This document shows positions 32,279 through 38,786 of a stretch of 38,786 nt of DNA, piece after piece; the first letter of the stretch is position 1, and each line of letters opens with the position of its first letter. Where the stretch lies: positions 134,002 to 172,787 of the forward strand of contig DNJC01000055.1 of assembly GCA_003490025.1 (NCBI GenBank), given 5' to 3'. The stretch comes from Geobacter sp. Its GTDB lineage: Bacteria; Desulfobacterota; Desulfuromonadia; Geobacterales; Geobacteraceae. The translations under genes and the position numbers were made by a program. Below the pieces are notes generated by a model, which saw nothing but the letters and a program-made list of their open reading frames with translations, was not told the DNA's origin and ran no database searches.

Positions 32279-33357
32279 TGACAGCCATGTTACCCCCGAC
32301 CCCGAACAAACTCCGTGTGCTCATCGTCGACGACTCCTCGTTCATGCGGATGGCGATCCGCAGCATCCTTACCAAGGCCCCCGGGGTCGAGGTGGTGGGT
32401 ATCGCAGCGGACGGGATGGAAGGTGTCGAAAAGGCCCTTGCGCTGAAGCCCGACCTGATCACCATGGACGTCGAGATGCCGAGGATGGACGGGATAGCGG
32501 CGTTGAAGCAGATCATGGCGCAGCAGCCGACCCGGGTGCTGATGGTCTCGACCCTCACCTGCGAGGGTGCGCGCGCCACCTTCGAGGCCCTGGAAGCCGG
32601 AGCCCTCGACTACGTCCCGAAGAACGTGAGCGACTGCAAGGACGCGCAGACGGTCTTCCAGCAGGCGCTCCTCGCCAAGGTCCAGGAGGCCTCGCTCTCC
32701 GCGATGCCGAGGAGGGTGATCTCCGCGGTTCCCAGGATCATCCAGCCTGCCGCGGTCCGCCCTTCCCAGTTCGCCCACCGAAGGGTCAGCTACGTCGGTA
32801 TCGGCGCCTCGACCGGAGGGCCGGTCGCGCTCCAGGAGGTCCTCTCCCGCATACCGGTCAACTTCCCGCACGGCATAGTGGTCGCCATCCACATGCCTAA
32901 GGCCTTCACCGGCCCCTACGCCGACCGCCTGAACGCGAAGTGCTCCCTCTCCATCAGGGAGGCCGCCGACGGCGATATCCTGAGGGGAGGCGAGGTCCTG
33001 GTCGCCCCCGGCGGAAGGCACACCACCCTGGTAAAGCAGGGGAACAACATCGTGGTGAGGACGGCCCCGACCACCGATTTCCCGCAGTACATCTACATCC
33101 CTTCCGTAGACCAGATGATCACTTCGCTTTGCGACGCAAGCGCCGGTTCGATGCTCGGGGTCATCCTGACCGGGATGGGCAACGACGGTTTCAAGGGGAT
33201 GAAGCACCTGAAGGGGAAGGGGGGCGTGACGCTGGTGCAGAACGAGGCGACCTCGACCATCTACGGGATGCCGCGGGCCTGCGTCGAGGGGAATGTGGCG
33301 GACGTGATCCTGCCGCTGGACCAGATCGGTTTCGAGATAGGAAAGATAGCTGGTTAG
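32278..33357 (+). CDS. cheB: Chemotaxis response regulator methylesterase CheB
   Basis: CheB removes methyl groups and deamidates receptors when phosphorylated by CheA. The 359-residue product has a receiver domain with D18-D19 and phospho-acceptor Asp64 (ITMDVEMP), a linker, and the methylesterase domain with the catalytic triad Ser178 (GIGASTGGP), His205 (IHMP) and Asp303 (GMGNDG). The start is GTG at 32278, overlapping the upstream stop, with AGGAG 5 bases before it; the alternative ATG at 32287 would be 12 bases from that sequence. Last gene of the operon. Confidence 0.95.
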   Translation: MTAMLPPTPNKLRVLIVDDSSFMRMAIRSILTKAPGVEVVGIAADGMEGVEKALALKPDLITMDVEMPRMDGIAALKQIMAQQPTRVLMVSTLTCEGARATFEALEAGALDYVPKNVSDCKDAQTVFQQALLAKVQEASLSAMPRRVISAVPRIIQPAAVRPSQFAHRRVSYVGIGASTGGPVALQEVLSRIPVNFPHGIVVAIHMPKAFTGPYADRLNAKCSLSIREAADGDILRGGEVLVAPGGRHTTLVKQGNNIVVRTAPTTDFPQYIYIPSVDQMITSLCDASAGSMLGVILTGMGNDGFKGMKHLKGKGGVTLVQNEATSTIYGMPRACVEGNVADVILPLDQIGFEIGKIAG

Positions 33358-33363
33358 CGGGTG

Positions 33364-33663
33364 TTACCTCACCCCCTGCACCAGGAGCCCCCGCTCGGAG
33401 GCCCGGACGCTGCAGCGCGAGAAACCCTCCCTTTTGAGCCGGAACAGGATGAAAGGGGCGGCCGTCGCGTAGCAGCCGTCAAAAAAAAGCCGCAGCTCGC
33501 CGCGGCTGTCAAGAAACCGCCCCATGCCGCCCCTTATTTCCCGAGGCTCGCAATTGCGCGGCTCGCCGGCCCCTGCGGGGTCTGCGCTCCCCCCCGTCGG
33601 AGGGAGCAGCGCGTAGCAGACGAGCTGTACGGTCCGCAACACCCTCCTGGCAACGGGGATCAT
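33364..33663 (-). CDS. Possible 99-residue protein coupled to the EamA gene
   Basis: I do not recognise this product. Its ATG overlaps the stop of the upstream EamA gene as ATGA, which suggests translational coupling. The first part is ordinary (VARRVLRTVQLVCYALLPP), the middle is Gly/Arg-rich, and the end (FFDGCYATAAPFILFRLKREGF) is plausible protein. Against it, a textbook intrinsic terminator lies inside the frame at 33481-33507. Either the gene is real and often terminated early, or the frame is accidental. It ends 6 bases from the converging cheB stop. Confidence 0.4.
   Translation of the reverse strand: MIPVARRVLRTVQLVCYALLPPTGGSADPAGAGEPRNCEPREIRGGMGRFLDSRGELRLFFDGCYATAAPFILFRLKREGFSRCSVRASERGLLVQGVR
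33481..33507 (-). terminator. Intrinsic terminator of the minus-strand operon
   Basis: Read on the minus strand, AGCCGC and GCGGCT form a stem around an 8-base loop and run into eight T. It lies about 153 bases past the EamA stop and inside the possible 99-codon frame. Confidence 0.65.
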
Positions 33664-34622
33664 GCCTCCCCCTCCCCCGCCGCGACGGAGCCCACGCCTT
33701 TCTCACACCTTTCATCCCTGCCGCGGCTCCCCCAGTAGACCCCCGCCATCACCAGCGAACCTCCCAGAAGCTGCGCAGCCACGACCTTTTCCCCGAGGAA
33801 GAGCGCCGCCTGCAGAGCACCGAAGAACGGGACCAGGTTGACGAAGACCGCCGCCCGCGCGGCCCCTATCCTCTGCACCCCCTCATACCACCAGACGAAG
33901 CCCACCACCGTCCCGAGGAGGGCGAGCTGCAGCACGGCCAGCCAGCCGACCGGGGTGAAGGATGGGATCTCCCCGCCGACTGCGCCGTGCTCGAGAAAAG
34001 CCGCGGGGATCAGCATCGCCGCGCCGAAGAGCGCCGCATAGGTAGTTGCCGCAAGGGGTGTGAAGCTGGCCAGGGCCTTCTTGCCGAGGATGGAGTAGAG
34101 CGCCCAGCAAAGCGGAGCGCCCAGCATGATGAGGTCGCCGTTGTTGAAGGAGAGGCTGGCGAGGACGGCCCAGGACCCCTTGGCGACGACGATGGAGACG
34201 CCGAAAAGAGAGAGGAGGAGCCCCGCAGCCTGGCCGGGGGAGATCCGCTCCCTGAGCCAGAGCGCCGAAAGAACCGCGGTCAAAAGGGGATTTATGGCGA
34301 CGATGAGCGCGCCGTTGGTCGCAGTGGTGAGCTTGAGGCCGGTAAAGAAGAGGGCGTTGTAGCAGAAGATCCCCGTGAGCCCGAGGCTGAAGAGGATGGC
34401 TGCTTCCCTGAGAGTCCTCGGCGCCGGGAGACGCCCGCCCTGGCGACGGGAATGCCAGACGGTGAGCGCGACCAGACAGGCCGCGGCGATGGCGAAGCGG
34501 CAGCTCGCCGCGAAGAAGGGGGGAGCCTCTTGCACCGCCAGTCGCGCCGCCACGAAGGTGCCGCCCCAGAAAAACATGGTAAGGACGAGCTTCAGGTAGA
34601 CGGTGCCGATGCCGCCGCCCAT
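33660..34622 (-). CDS. EamA/DMT-family transporter (2)
   Basis: A 320-residue membrane protein with two EamA repeats and about ten helices. The first repeat begins LKLVLTMFFWGGTFVAARLAV (about 10-30), with FAASCRFAIAAACL next, and the second GDLIMLGAPLCWALYSILGKK. The C-terminal tail of about 20 residues is hydrophilic. Substrate unknown; relatives export amino acids or nucleosides. It is not a recent copy of the EamA gene at 20628, as the sequences differ throughout. It starts one base after the GAF gene stop. Confidence 0.87.
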   Translation of the reverse strand: MGGGIGTVYLKLVLTMFFWGGTFVAARLAVQEAPPFFAASCRFAIAAACLVALTVWHSRRQGGRLPAPRTLREAAILFSLGLTGIFCYNALFFTGLKLTTATNGALIVAINPLLTAVLSALWLRERISPGQAAGLLLSLFGVSIVVAKGSWAVLASLSFNNGDLIMLGAPLCWALYSILGKKALASFTPLAATTYAALFGAAMLIPAAFLEHGAVGGEIPSFTPVGWLAVLQLALLGTVVGFVWWYEGVQRIGAARAAVFVNLVPFFGALQAALFLGEKVVAAQLLGGSLVMAGVYWGSRGRDERCEKGVGSVAAGEGEA

Positions 34623-34623
34623 G

Positions 34624-35121
34624 CTAGAGGTGCTTCGCCACGACGTTGGCCATCCCGCAGAGGGCCTTCAGCTCCGGTTCGGTGAAGTTCCGGAGGCTTG
34701 CATCAGCCTCGGCCCCCTTGCGGCAGACCTGGATCACGCCTACCAGGTCATCCCCACTCAGCATCGGAGCGCTCATGATCCTCTGGATCGGCGCCGATTT
34801 TTCCCTGCCGAACGCCTCGAAGACGAACAGGTGCGGCGTGGAGGCGAAGTTGTTGTTGATCTTCCCCCTCCGCTCGCCGGCGGTGACGGCCAGAAGCGAG
34901 CGGTTCGCCGAAAAGGGGATGGAGCCGGAGTTGCGCATGTCCAGCGGCCACAGGAAACTGAAGCTATCGGCCTCCCGGTCGAAGGTGAAGATGGCCACTT
35001 CCTTCTGCTGCACCCCGAATACGCGGCAGAGGGCGTCCACCGCGACCTCGACCTTTTCCGCCGCGCTCTGGCGCGCGGACAGGAGCCCGTCGAGTTTTCC
35101 GCAAATTTCTTCTATTCGCAA
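34624..35121 (-). CDS. GAF-domain protein
   Basis: A single-domain 165-residue GAF protein: residues about 20-160 include VAIFTFDREADSFSFLWP, an arginine-rich RSLLAVTAGERRGKINNNF segment, and SAPMLSGDDLVGVIQVCRKG, the common GAF core strand. No output domain is attached, so it may sense a small molecule and act through a partner. The start codon is TTG at 35119-35121, with GGAGG 5 bases upstream; the nearby ATG is in another frame. It lies 24 bases after the retropepsin gene and one before EamA. Confidence 0.8.
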   Translation of the reverse strand: MRIEEICGKLDGLLSARQSAAEKVEVAVDALCRVFGVQQKEVAIFTFDREADSFSFLWPLDMRNSGSIPFSANRSLLAVTAGERRGKINNNFASTPHLFVFEAFGREKSAPIQRIMSAPMLSGDDLVGVIQVCRKGAEADASLRNFTEPELKALCGMANVVAKHL

Positions 35122-35145
35122 ACATGCCTCCTTCTCGCTGTACTG

Positions 35146-36147
35146 TCAGAACCAGCGGATCAGTTCGTGTTCCATGTCAATCTGGTAGCGGTGCTTCCCG
35201 AGAACGTCCATCCCCAGGAGACCGTCGTGCATTGCGTCGCTCCCGCCGTAGCAGATCAGCTCCACCTCAAGGGAGGGGTGGGCAAAGGGGCCGACAGTCA
35301 GGAGATCGATCCTGGCGATGCGGGAACCGACCATCCTGCCGTCGGCGAGTTCGGCCATCGCGCTCCTCGCCTGGCGCGGGTCTATCTGGAGCCGCCCTGC
35401 CACGCTTTCGTGCACCGCCGTGCGGGTGGCGCCGGTGTCCAGCAGGAGTTCCAGCCGCACCGACGCCCCGCCGTGGCTCAATGTCACCGGTACCAGCACC
35501 TGGCTGTTCACGATCCGCACCCGCGTGACCTGCTCTCCCTGGAGCGCGGCGGTCACGGCGGCCGCGACTCGCGTCTCATGGCGCTGGAGAGAGGAGGCGG
35601 CGACGCACGAGAGCTGCGCCTGGGTCGATGCAGGGGGGGCACCCTGGACGCCCGGGACCGCTGTCGCCGCTGTCGCCGCCGACGACGCCATTTTCGGCGC
35701 CGGCGTCGAGCCGGGCCAGACGATGTATACCATAAACGCAGCCACAACGCACGAAGCTATAATGAGGGGAAGCATCGGGATCTTCGAAAACACGCTCACC
35801 CGCTGCGAAATGCTCAACAGCTCCTGGGCATAGACCTTGAGCTTCTTCTTCAGGAACGGGTCGCGGCACTCCTCCGCCAGCTCCGAGAGGACTGCAATGC
35901 CGCGCCCCCCACCCACCCCGGCACGGATCAGGGGGATAGCGATGCAGCTCACCAGGTCCGCCACCGCCGCCTGTGCCTTCTGGTACTCCGTGCTCTTCCT
36001 GGGCGTGCCGAGGGCGGGGAGCACCGAGCGGCTGGTCTCATACAGCGCCTGGATCAGGACCTCCACCCTGGCCATCGGGTCGGCGGCCTCCTGCAGCTCC
36101 TGGGCAACCCTTTCCTTAACCTGTGCGCAAAGGCGATCCGTGTCCAT
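35146..36147 (-). CDS. Membrane-anchored retropepsin-like aspartic protease
   Basis: A 333-residue protein with a soluble N-terminal region (1-120), one membrane helix (about 124-144), an Ala/Thr/Pro linker, and a C-terminal retropepsin-like domain (about 215-333) with the active-site motif LLLDTGATRTAV (Asp237) and the flap-like second motif DGLLGMDVLGKH. Such domains work as dimers, each giving one Asp. By charge, the protease domain probably faces the periplasm. GGAGG lies 7 bases before the ATG. It heads an operon with GAF and EamA genes. Substrate unknown. Confidence 0.82.
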   Translation of the reverse strand: MDTDRLCAQVKERVAQELQEAADPMARVEVLIQALYETSRSVLPALGTPRKSTEYQKAQAAVADLVSCIAIPLIRAGVGGGRGIAVLSELAEECRDPFLKKKLKVYAQELLSISQRVSVFSKIPMLPLIIASCVVAAFMVYIVWPGSTPAPKMASSAATAATAVPGVQGAPPASTQAQLSCVAASSLQRHETRVAAAVTAALQGEQVTRVRIVNSQVLVPVTLSHGGASVRLELLLDTGATRTAVHESVAGRLQIDPRQARSAMAELADGRMVGSRIARIDLLTVGPFAHPSLEVELICYGGSDAMHDGLLGMDVLGKHRYQIDMEHELIRWF

Positions 36148-36340
36148 AAAGCAACCTCCAGGTACGGGACCTGATTCAGCACTTTATGCTGCGAAATGGA
36201 TATTCTAGCGCAGAATCACCTCGCCGTCGTGGCGCTCTGCGCTTTGGAAACAGCTCAGGTCACTTCCACGACTCCTTACGCCCCGTCCTGAAGCGGCAAC
36301 TTATGAACAAGAGAGAGTGCCCCCGGGCGGACGGTATCCC

Positions 36341-36387
36341 TTCGCTGCAACGCCCTCACCCCTGCCCCTCTCCCGGAGGGCGAGGGG
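36341..36387. repeat. Dispersed CCCTC...GAGGG palindromic repeat, copy 2
   Basis: This copy begins TTCG, then GCAACGCCCTCACCC, and ends CCTCTCCCGGAGGGCGAGGGG, matching 19617-19670 apart from an inner deletion. It contains the stop codon and last codons of the MATE gene. Confidence 0.7.
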
Positions 36388-37744
36388 AAACAGCTTCTCT
36401 CCGGTTCAGCTGCGCCGCCAATCTGATGACGTAGTACAGGGCGGTGAGGGCGCCGGTCCAGGTGACGATGAAAATCCCCCACCAGATGCCGTAAAGCCCC
36501 CATCCCAGCACCACGGCCAAGAGGTAAAAGACCGGTATCGGAAGGACGATCTGCCGCATGAGGCCGATCATCAACGGGAACACCGGCCGCTTCAACCCCT
36601 GGAGCACGGCAACGGAGGTGTAGAGGATGACGTAAGCGATGAATACGAACGCCTCTATGCGCAGGTAGCTGATACCGATGCGGACCACCTCGGGGTCGCT
36701 GCTGAAGAGCCTCACCAGCAGTCCCGCCCCGAAGAACGCGGCCGCAGTTCCGCAAGCCATCAGGATGATCCCGGCCCTGAGCGCGGAATAGATCACCTCC
36801 ACCACCCGCTCCCATTGCCTCGCCCCGCTGTTCTGGGCCACCAGGGCGAGCGTCGCCACGTTCATCCCCATGACCGGCAAGAGCGCTATCTGCTCGATGC
36901 GGGTCGCTATGCCGTAGGCGGCCACTGCGTCCGAGCCGAAGCGAGCGACGAACCAGGTGATGACGAAGATGCCGATGGCGACGGTCATCATGTTCAGGCT
37001 GGACGGGAAGCCCTGCTTTGCCAGCTGCCAGTAGGCGCGCCGGTCCGGGAGGAGTTCCCGCCAGCGGAAGCGGGACAGCATTCCCGACTGTCTCACCCTC
37101 ACGGCCATGTAGCAGTTACCCAGGGCCTGCACCAAAACGGTCGCCCAGGCGATCCCCGGGAGGCCGAGGGGCGGGATGCCGAGCCCGCCGTAGAGAAACC
37201 ACGGGTCGAAGACGAGGTTCAGGAAGAAGCCCGACACCAGGAAGTTCCTGAAGCTGCGGCTGTCCCCGGTGGAGGTCAGGATCGAGTTCAGGACGTAGTT
37301 CACCAGGAAGAAGATGCTCCCGCTGAAGATCGTCGTCATGTATTGGAGTGCGAGGTCGAGCACCTCTCCCTTCGCCCCGAGGATGGTGAACAGCAAAGGG
37401 GCGAGGTAGAGCCCGAGGAGGCCGACGAGCACCCCGTGCAAGAGGCCGAAGGAGACGGTCTGGCAGGCGAGGCGGCGGGCGCCCTCGCCGTCCCCTTCAC
37501 CGAGGGCGTGGCCGATGAGCGCGGTGGCGCCGGTGGAGATCCCTGCGCCTATAGCGATGATGAGGAAGAATACCGGGAAAGAGAGGGAGAGTGCCGCGAG
37601 CGCATCGGTGGAGACCCTGCCGCCATAGAAGGTGTCCACCACGTTGAACATGGTGTTGAAGAAGTAGCCGACGCTGGTCGGCACGGCCAGCTTACGGATC
37701 AGTAGCGGTATCGGCTGTTTCAGCAGGTCGTGCCCGTGGTTCAT
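36356..37744 (-). CDS. MATE-family efflux transporter
   Basis: A 462-residue exporter of the multidrug and toxic compound extrusion family, with twelve predicted helices in two halves. The first half starts IRKLAVPTSVGYFFNTMFNVVDTFYGGRV, the typical MATE opening, and includes ATALIGHALGEG; the second half has WRELLPDRRAYWQLAKQGFPSSLNMM and RIEQIALLPVMGMN. These pumps use Na+ or H+ gradients. GGGAG lies 4 bases before the ATG. The last residues, about 15 (RREAVSPRPPGEGQG), come from an intergenic repeat. Confidence 0.9.
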   Translation of the reverse strand: MNHGHDLLKQPIPLLIRKLAVPTSVGYFFNTMFNVVDTFYGGRVSTDALAALSLSFPVFFLIIAIGAGISTGATALIGHALGEGDGEGARRLACQTVSFGLLHGVLVGLLGLYLAPLLFTILGAKGEVLDLALQYMTTIFSGSIFFLVNYVLNSILTSTGDSRSFRNFLVSGFFLNLVFDPWFLYGGLGIPPLGLPGIAWATVLVQALGNCYMAVRVRQSGMLSRFRWRELLPDRRAYWQLAKQGFPSSLNMMTVAIGIFVITWFVARFGSDAVAAYGIATRIEQIALLPVMGMNVATLALVAQNSGARQWERVVEVIYSALRAGIILMACGTAAAFFGAGLLVRLFSSDPEVVRIGISYLRIEAFVFIAYVILYTSVAVLQGLKRPVFPLMIGLMRQIVLPIPVFYLLAVVLGWGLYGIWWGIFIVTWTGALTALYYVIRLAAQLNRREAVSPRPPGEGQG

Positions 37745-37811
37745 GGCGCTCCCTCATGCGTGTACGCGGAAAACATCCCCCCTCCTGCCACTCCCCGCTT
37801 CCCCCTCCCTG

Positions 37812-37834
37812 CCCCTCCCCCTCCGGGGGAGGGG
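37812..37834. repeat. GC palindrome upstream of the MATE gene
   Basis: A perfect 10-bp stem CCCCTCCCCC/GGGGGAGGGG with loop TCC. It is a possible degenerate third copy of the CCCTC...GAGGG repeats, lying 68 bases upstream of the MATE gene. Confidence 0.5.
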
Positions 37835-37900
37835 ACTGAAGCGCAAGGCAAGGCGAAAAGGGATCGCAGCGTCGGGGACTGAGCCTGAAAGAAGTAGAGT

Positions 37901-37929
37901 AAAAAAAAAGAGCGGACTGGCCGCTCTTT
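37901..37929 (-). terminator. Intrinsic terminator after atpC
   Basis: Read on the minus strand, a 9-bp stem AAAGAGCGG/CCGCTCTTT with a 5-base loop ends in a long T-run. It lies 25 bases past the atpC stop and closes the F1 operon. Confidence 0.9.
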
Positions 37930-37953
37930 CGGAATGCTGCTTATGTGTAACGC

Positions 37954-38370
37954 CTAGCGACGGGTCGACTTGCCGGCGACCTGCACCCTGATGAGGGCGC
38001 GCTCAAGGGCCGCCTCCTGGATACGGAAGTTCTTGTCTTCCGGGGTGAGGGACTTGAGTTCGGTCTCGGCGCGGCCCAGAGCGGCCTTGGCACGCTCCAG
38101 ATCGATCTCGTCGGCACGCTCGGCGGTTTCGACCAGCACCGTCACCTGGTCGTTCTCGACCTCGAAGTAGCCCCAGTTCAGCGCCATGTGGTGCAGCACG
38201 CCGTCCTTCTTGTAGGCCAGCTCGCCGATCTTCAGCGAGGTGAGGAAGGGGGCGTGGCCCGGAAGAACGCCGAATTCGCCGAGGGCGCCGGTCGCGGTGA
38301 TCTCGTCGACCTCTTCGGAGAGGACCTTCTTGTACGGTGTTACCAGTTCAACCTTTAGTTTTTCAGCCAT
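37954..38370 (-). CDS. atpC: ATP synthase F1 subunit epsilon
   Basis: The epsilon subunit is part of the rotor stalk and inhibits ATP hydrolysis through its C-terminal helices. The 138-residue product has the N-terminal beta-sandwich motif GEFGVLPGHAPFLTSLKIGEL (about 30-50) and a C-terminal helical region (DLERAKAALGRAE) typical of the family. AGAGGT lies 4 bases before the ATG. It is the last gene of the atp F1 operon, 76 bases after atpD. Confidence 0.96.
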   Translation of the reverse strand: MAEKLKVELVTPYKKVLSEEVDEITATGALGEFGVLPGHAPFLTSLKIGELAYKKDGVLHHMALNWGYFEVENDQVTVLVETAERADEIDLERAKAALGRAETELKSLTPEDKNFRIQEAALERALIRVQVAGKSTRR

Positions 38371-38446
38371 ATAAACCTCTTGAGGCGTAGGGACGGACCG
38401 GAAGACGATTCCTCCGGCCCATACCCTTGCACCGTAACCAGATTAA

Positions 38447-38786
38447 TTACACCGCGAGCTTCTGGGCTTTCTCGATAGCTTCCTCGATGGTGCCGACCAT
38501 GTAGAAGGCCTGCTCCGGGAGGTCGTCGTGCTTGCCGGCGATGATCTCGGTGAACCCTTTGATGGTGTCCTTCAGCTCGACGTACTTGCCGGGGGAACCG
38601 GTGAACGCCTCTGCAACGAAGAACGGCTGGGAGAGGAACTTCTGGATCTTCCTGGCGCGTGCGACAACCAGTTTGTCCTCCTCGGAGAGCTCGTCCATAC
38701 CAAGGATCGCGATGATGTCCTGGAGATCCTTGTACTTCTGCAGCACGTACTGAACCTGGCGCGCGATGGCGTAGTGCTCGTCGCCG
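38447..38786 (-). CDS. atpD: ATP synthase F1 subunit beta (partial, C-terminus)
   Basis: The C-terminal 112 residues of the catalytic beta subunit; the gene continues past the right edge. Visible are the DELSEEDKLVVARARKIQKFLSQPF segment, which includes the DELSEED regulatory loop that contacts the epsilon subunit, and FTGSPGKYV after it. The DELSEED motif is intact. The position, minus strand, just upstream of atpC, fits the usual order. Confidence 0.97.
   Translation of the reverse strand, partial: GDEHYAIARQVQYVLQKYKDLQDIIAILGMDELSEEDKLVVARARKIQKFLSQPFFVAEAFTGSPGKYVELKDTIKGFTEIIAGKHDDLPEQAFYMVGTIEEAIEKAQKLAV

Noticed and set aside
36186..36434. 82-codon plus-strand frame near the MATE gene
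   Set aside because: Its second half is the palindromic repeat plus antisense MATE sequence.

Overview
The window is a GC-rich chromosomal segment from a Geobacteraceae-type member of the Desulfuromonadia (Geobacter/Citrifermentans-like). This rests on gene content and order, not on a database search: a single-subunit-per-gene nuoA-N operon with an extended NuoF, an atpZ-atpI-atpB-atpE block separated from the F1 genes, a sigma-28 driven che cluster containing an HDOD gene, and many one- and two-component style signalling proteins. I see no rRNA, tRNA, CRISPR array, transposase or prophage gene.

Layout. (1) 1-14430, minus strand: the complex I operon nuoA-B-C-D-E-F-G-H-I-J-K-L-M-N, with nuoN running off the left edge. 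Its promoter lies in the 389-base divergent region shared with hemL (14820-16103, plus), a tetrapyrrole biosynthesis gene closed by two strong terminators. (2) 16317-17372, minus: an MshEN/GAF-like putative c-di-GMP receptor. (3) 17774-19493, plus: atpZ, atpI, atpB, atpE, the membrane-embedded part of ATP synthase. The F1 genes atpD (partial) and atpC lie on the minus strand at the right edge (37954-38786), so the ATP synthase genes are split. (4) 19779-25432: a mixed housekeeping region with a PHP-domain hydrolase, an EamA transporter, prfC, a PilZ protein, a TatD nuclease and a ferritin-like diiron protein. (5) 25621-33357: a motility and signalling locus. A sigma-54 response regulator and a soluble lytic transglycosylase form one operon (minus). 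Divergently, cheW-cheA-cheR-HDOD-cheB run on the plus strand behind a near-perfect FliA (sigma-28) promoter. (6) 33364-37744, minus: a retropepsin-like membrane protein, a GAF protein, a second EamA transporter, a possible 99-residue protein, and a MATE exporter.

How the genes work together. Complex I and ATP synthase form the NADH-to-proton-motive-force-to-ATP axis. Both have sigma-70-like promoters with a GTATAC palindrome just downstream of the predicted start, which suggests one shared regulator. The che genes sit with flagellar-type regulation. PilZ and MshEN proteins point to c-di-GMP control.

The most unusual non-coding content is a set of intergenic micro-repeat arrays: 7-bp GTTCNAN units inside the nuo and atp operons, each arranged as an inverted pair able to fold, and 9-bp unit arrays at 20514-20636 and 25483-25527. 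There are also REP-like palindromes, two of which reach into or abut gene ends. No clearly new multi-gene system is evident; the shared operator and the micro-repeat hairpins are the best leads.
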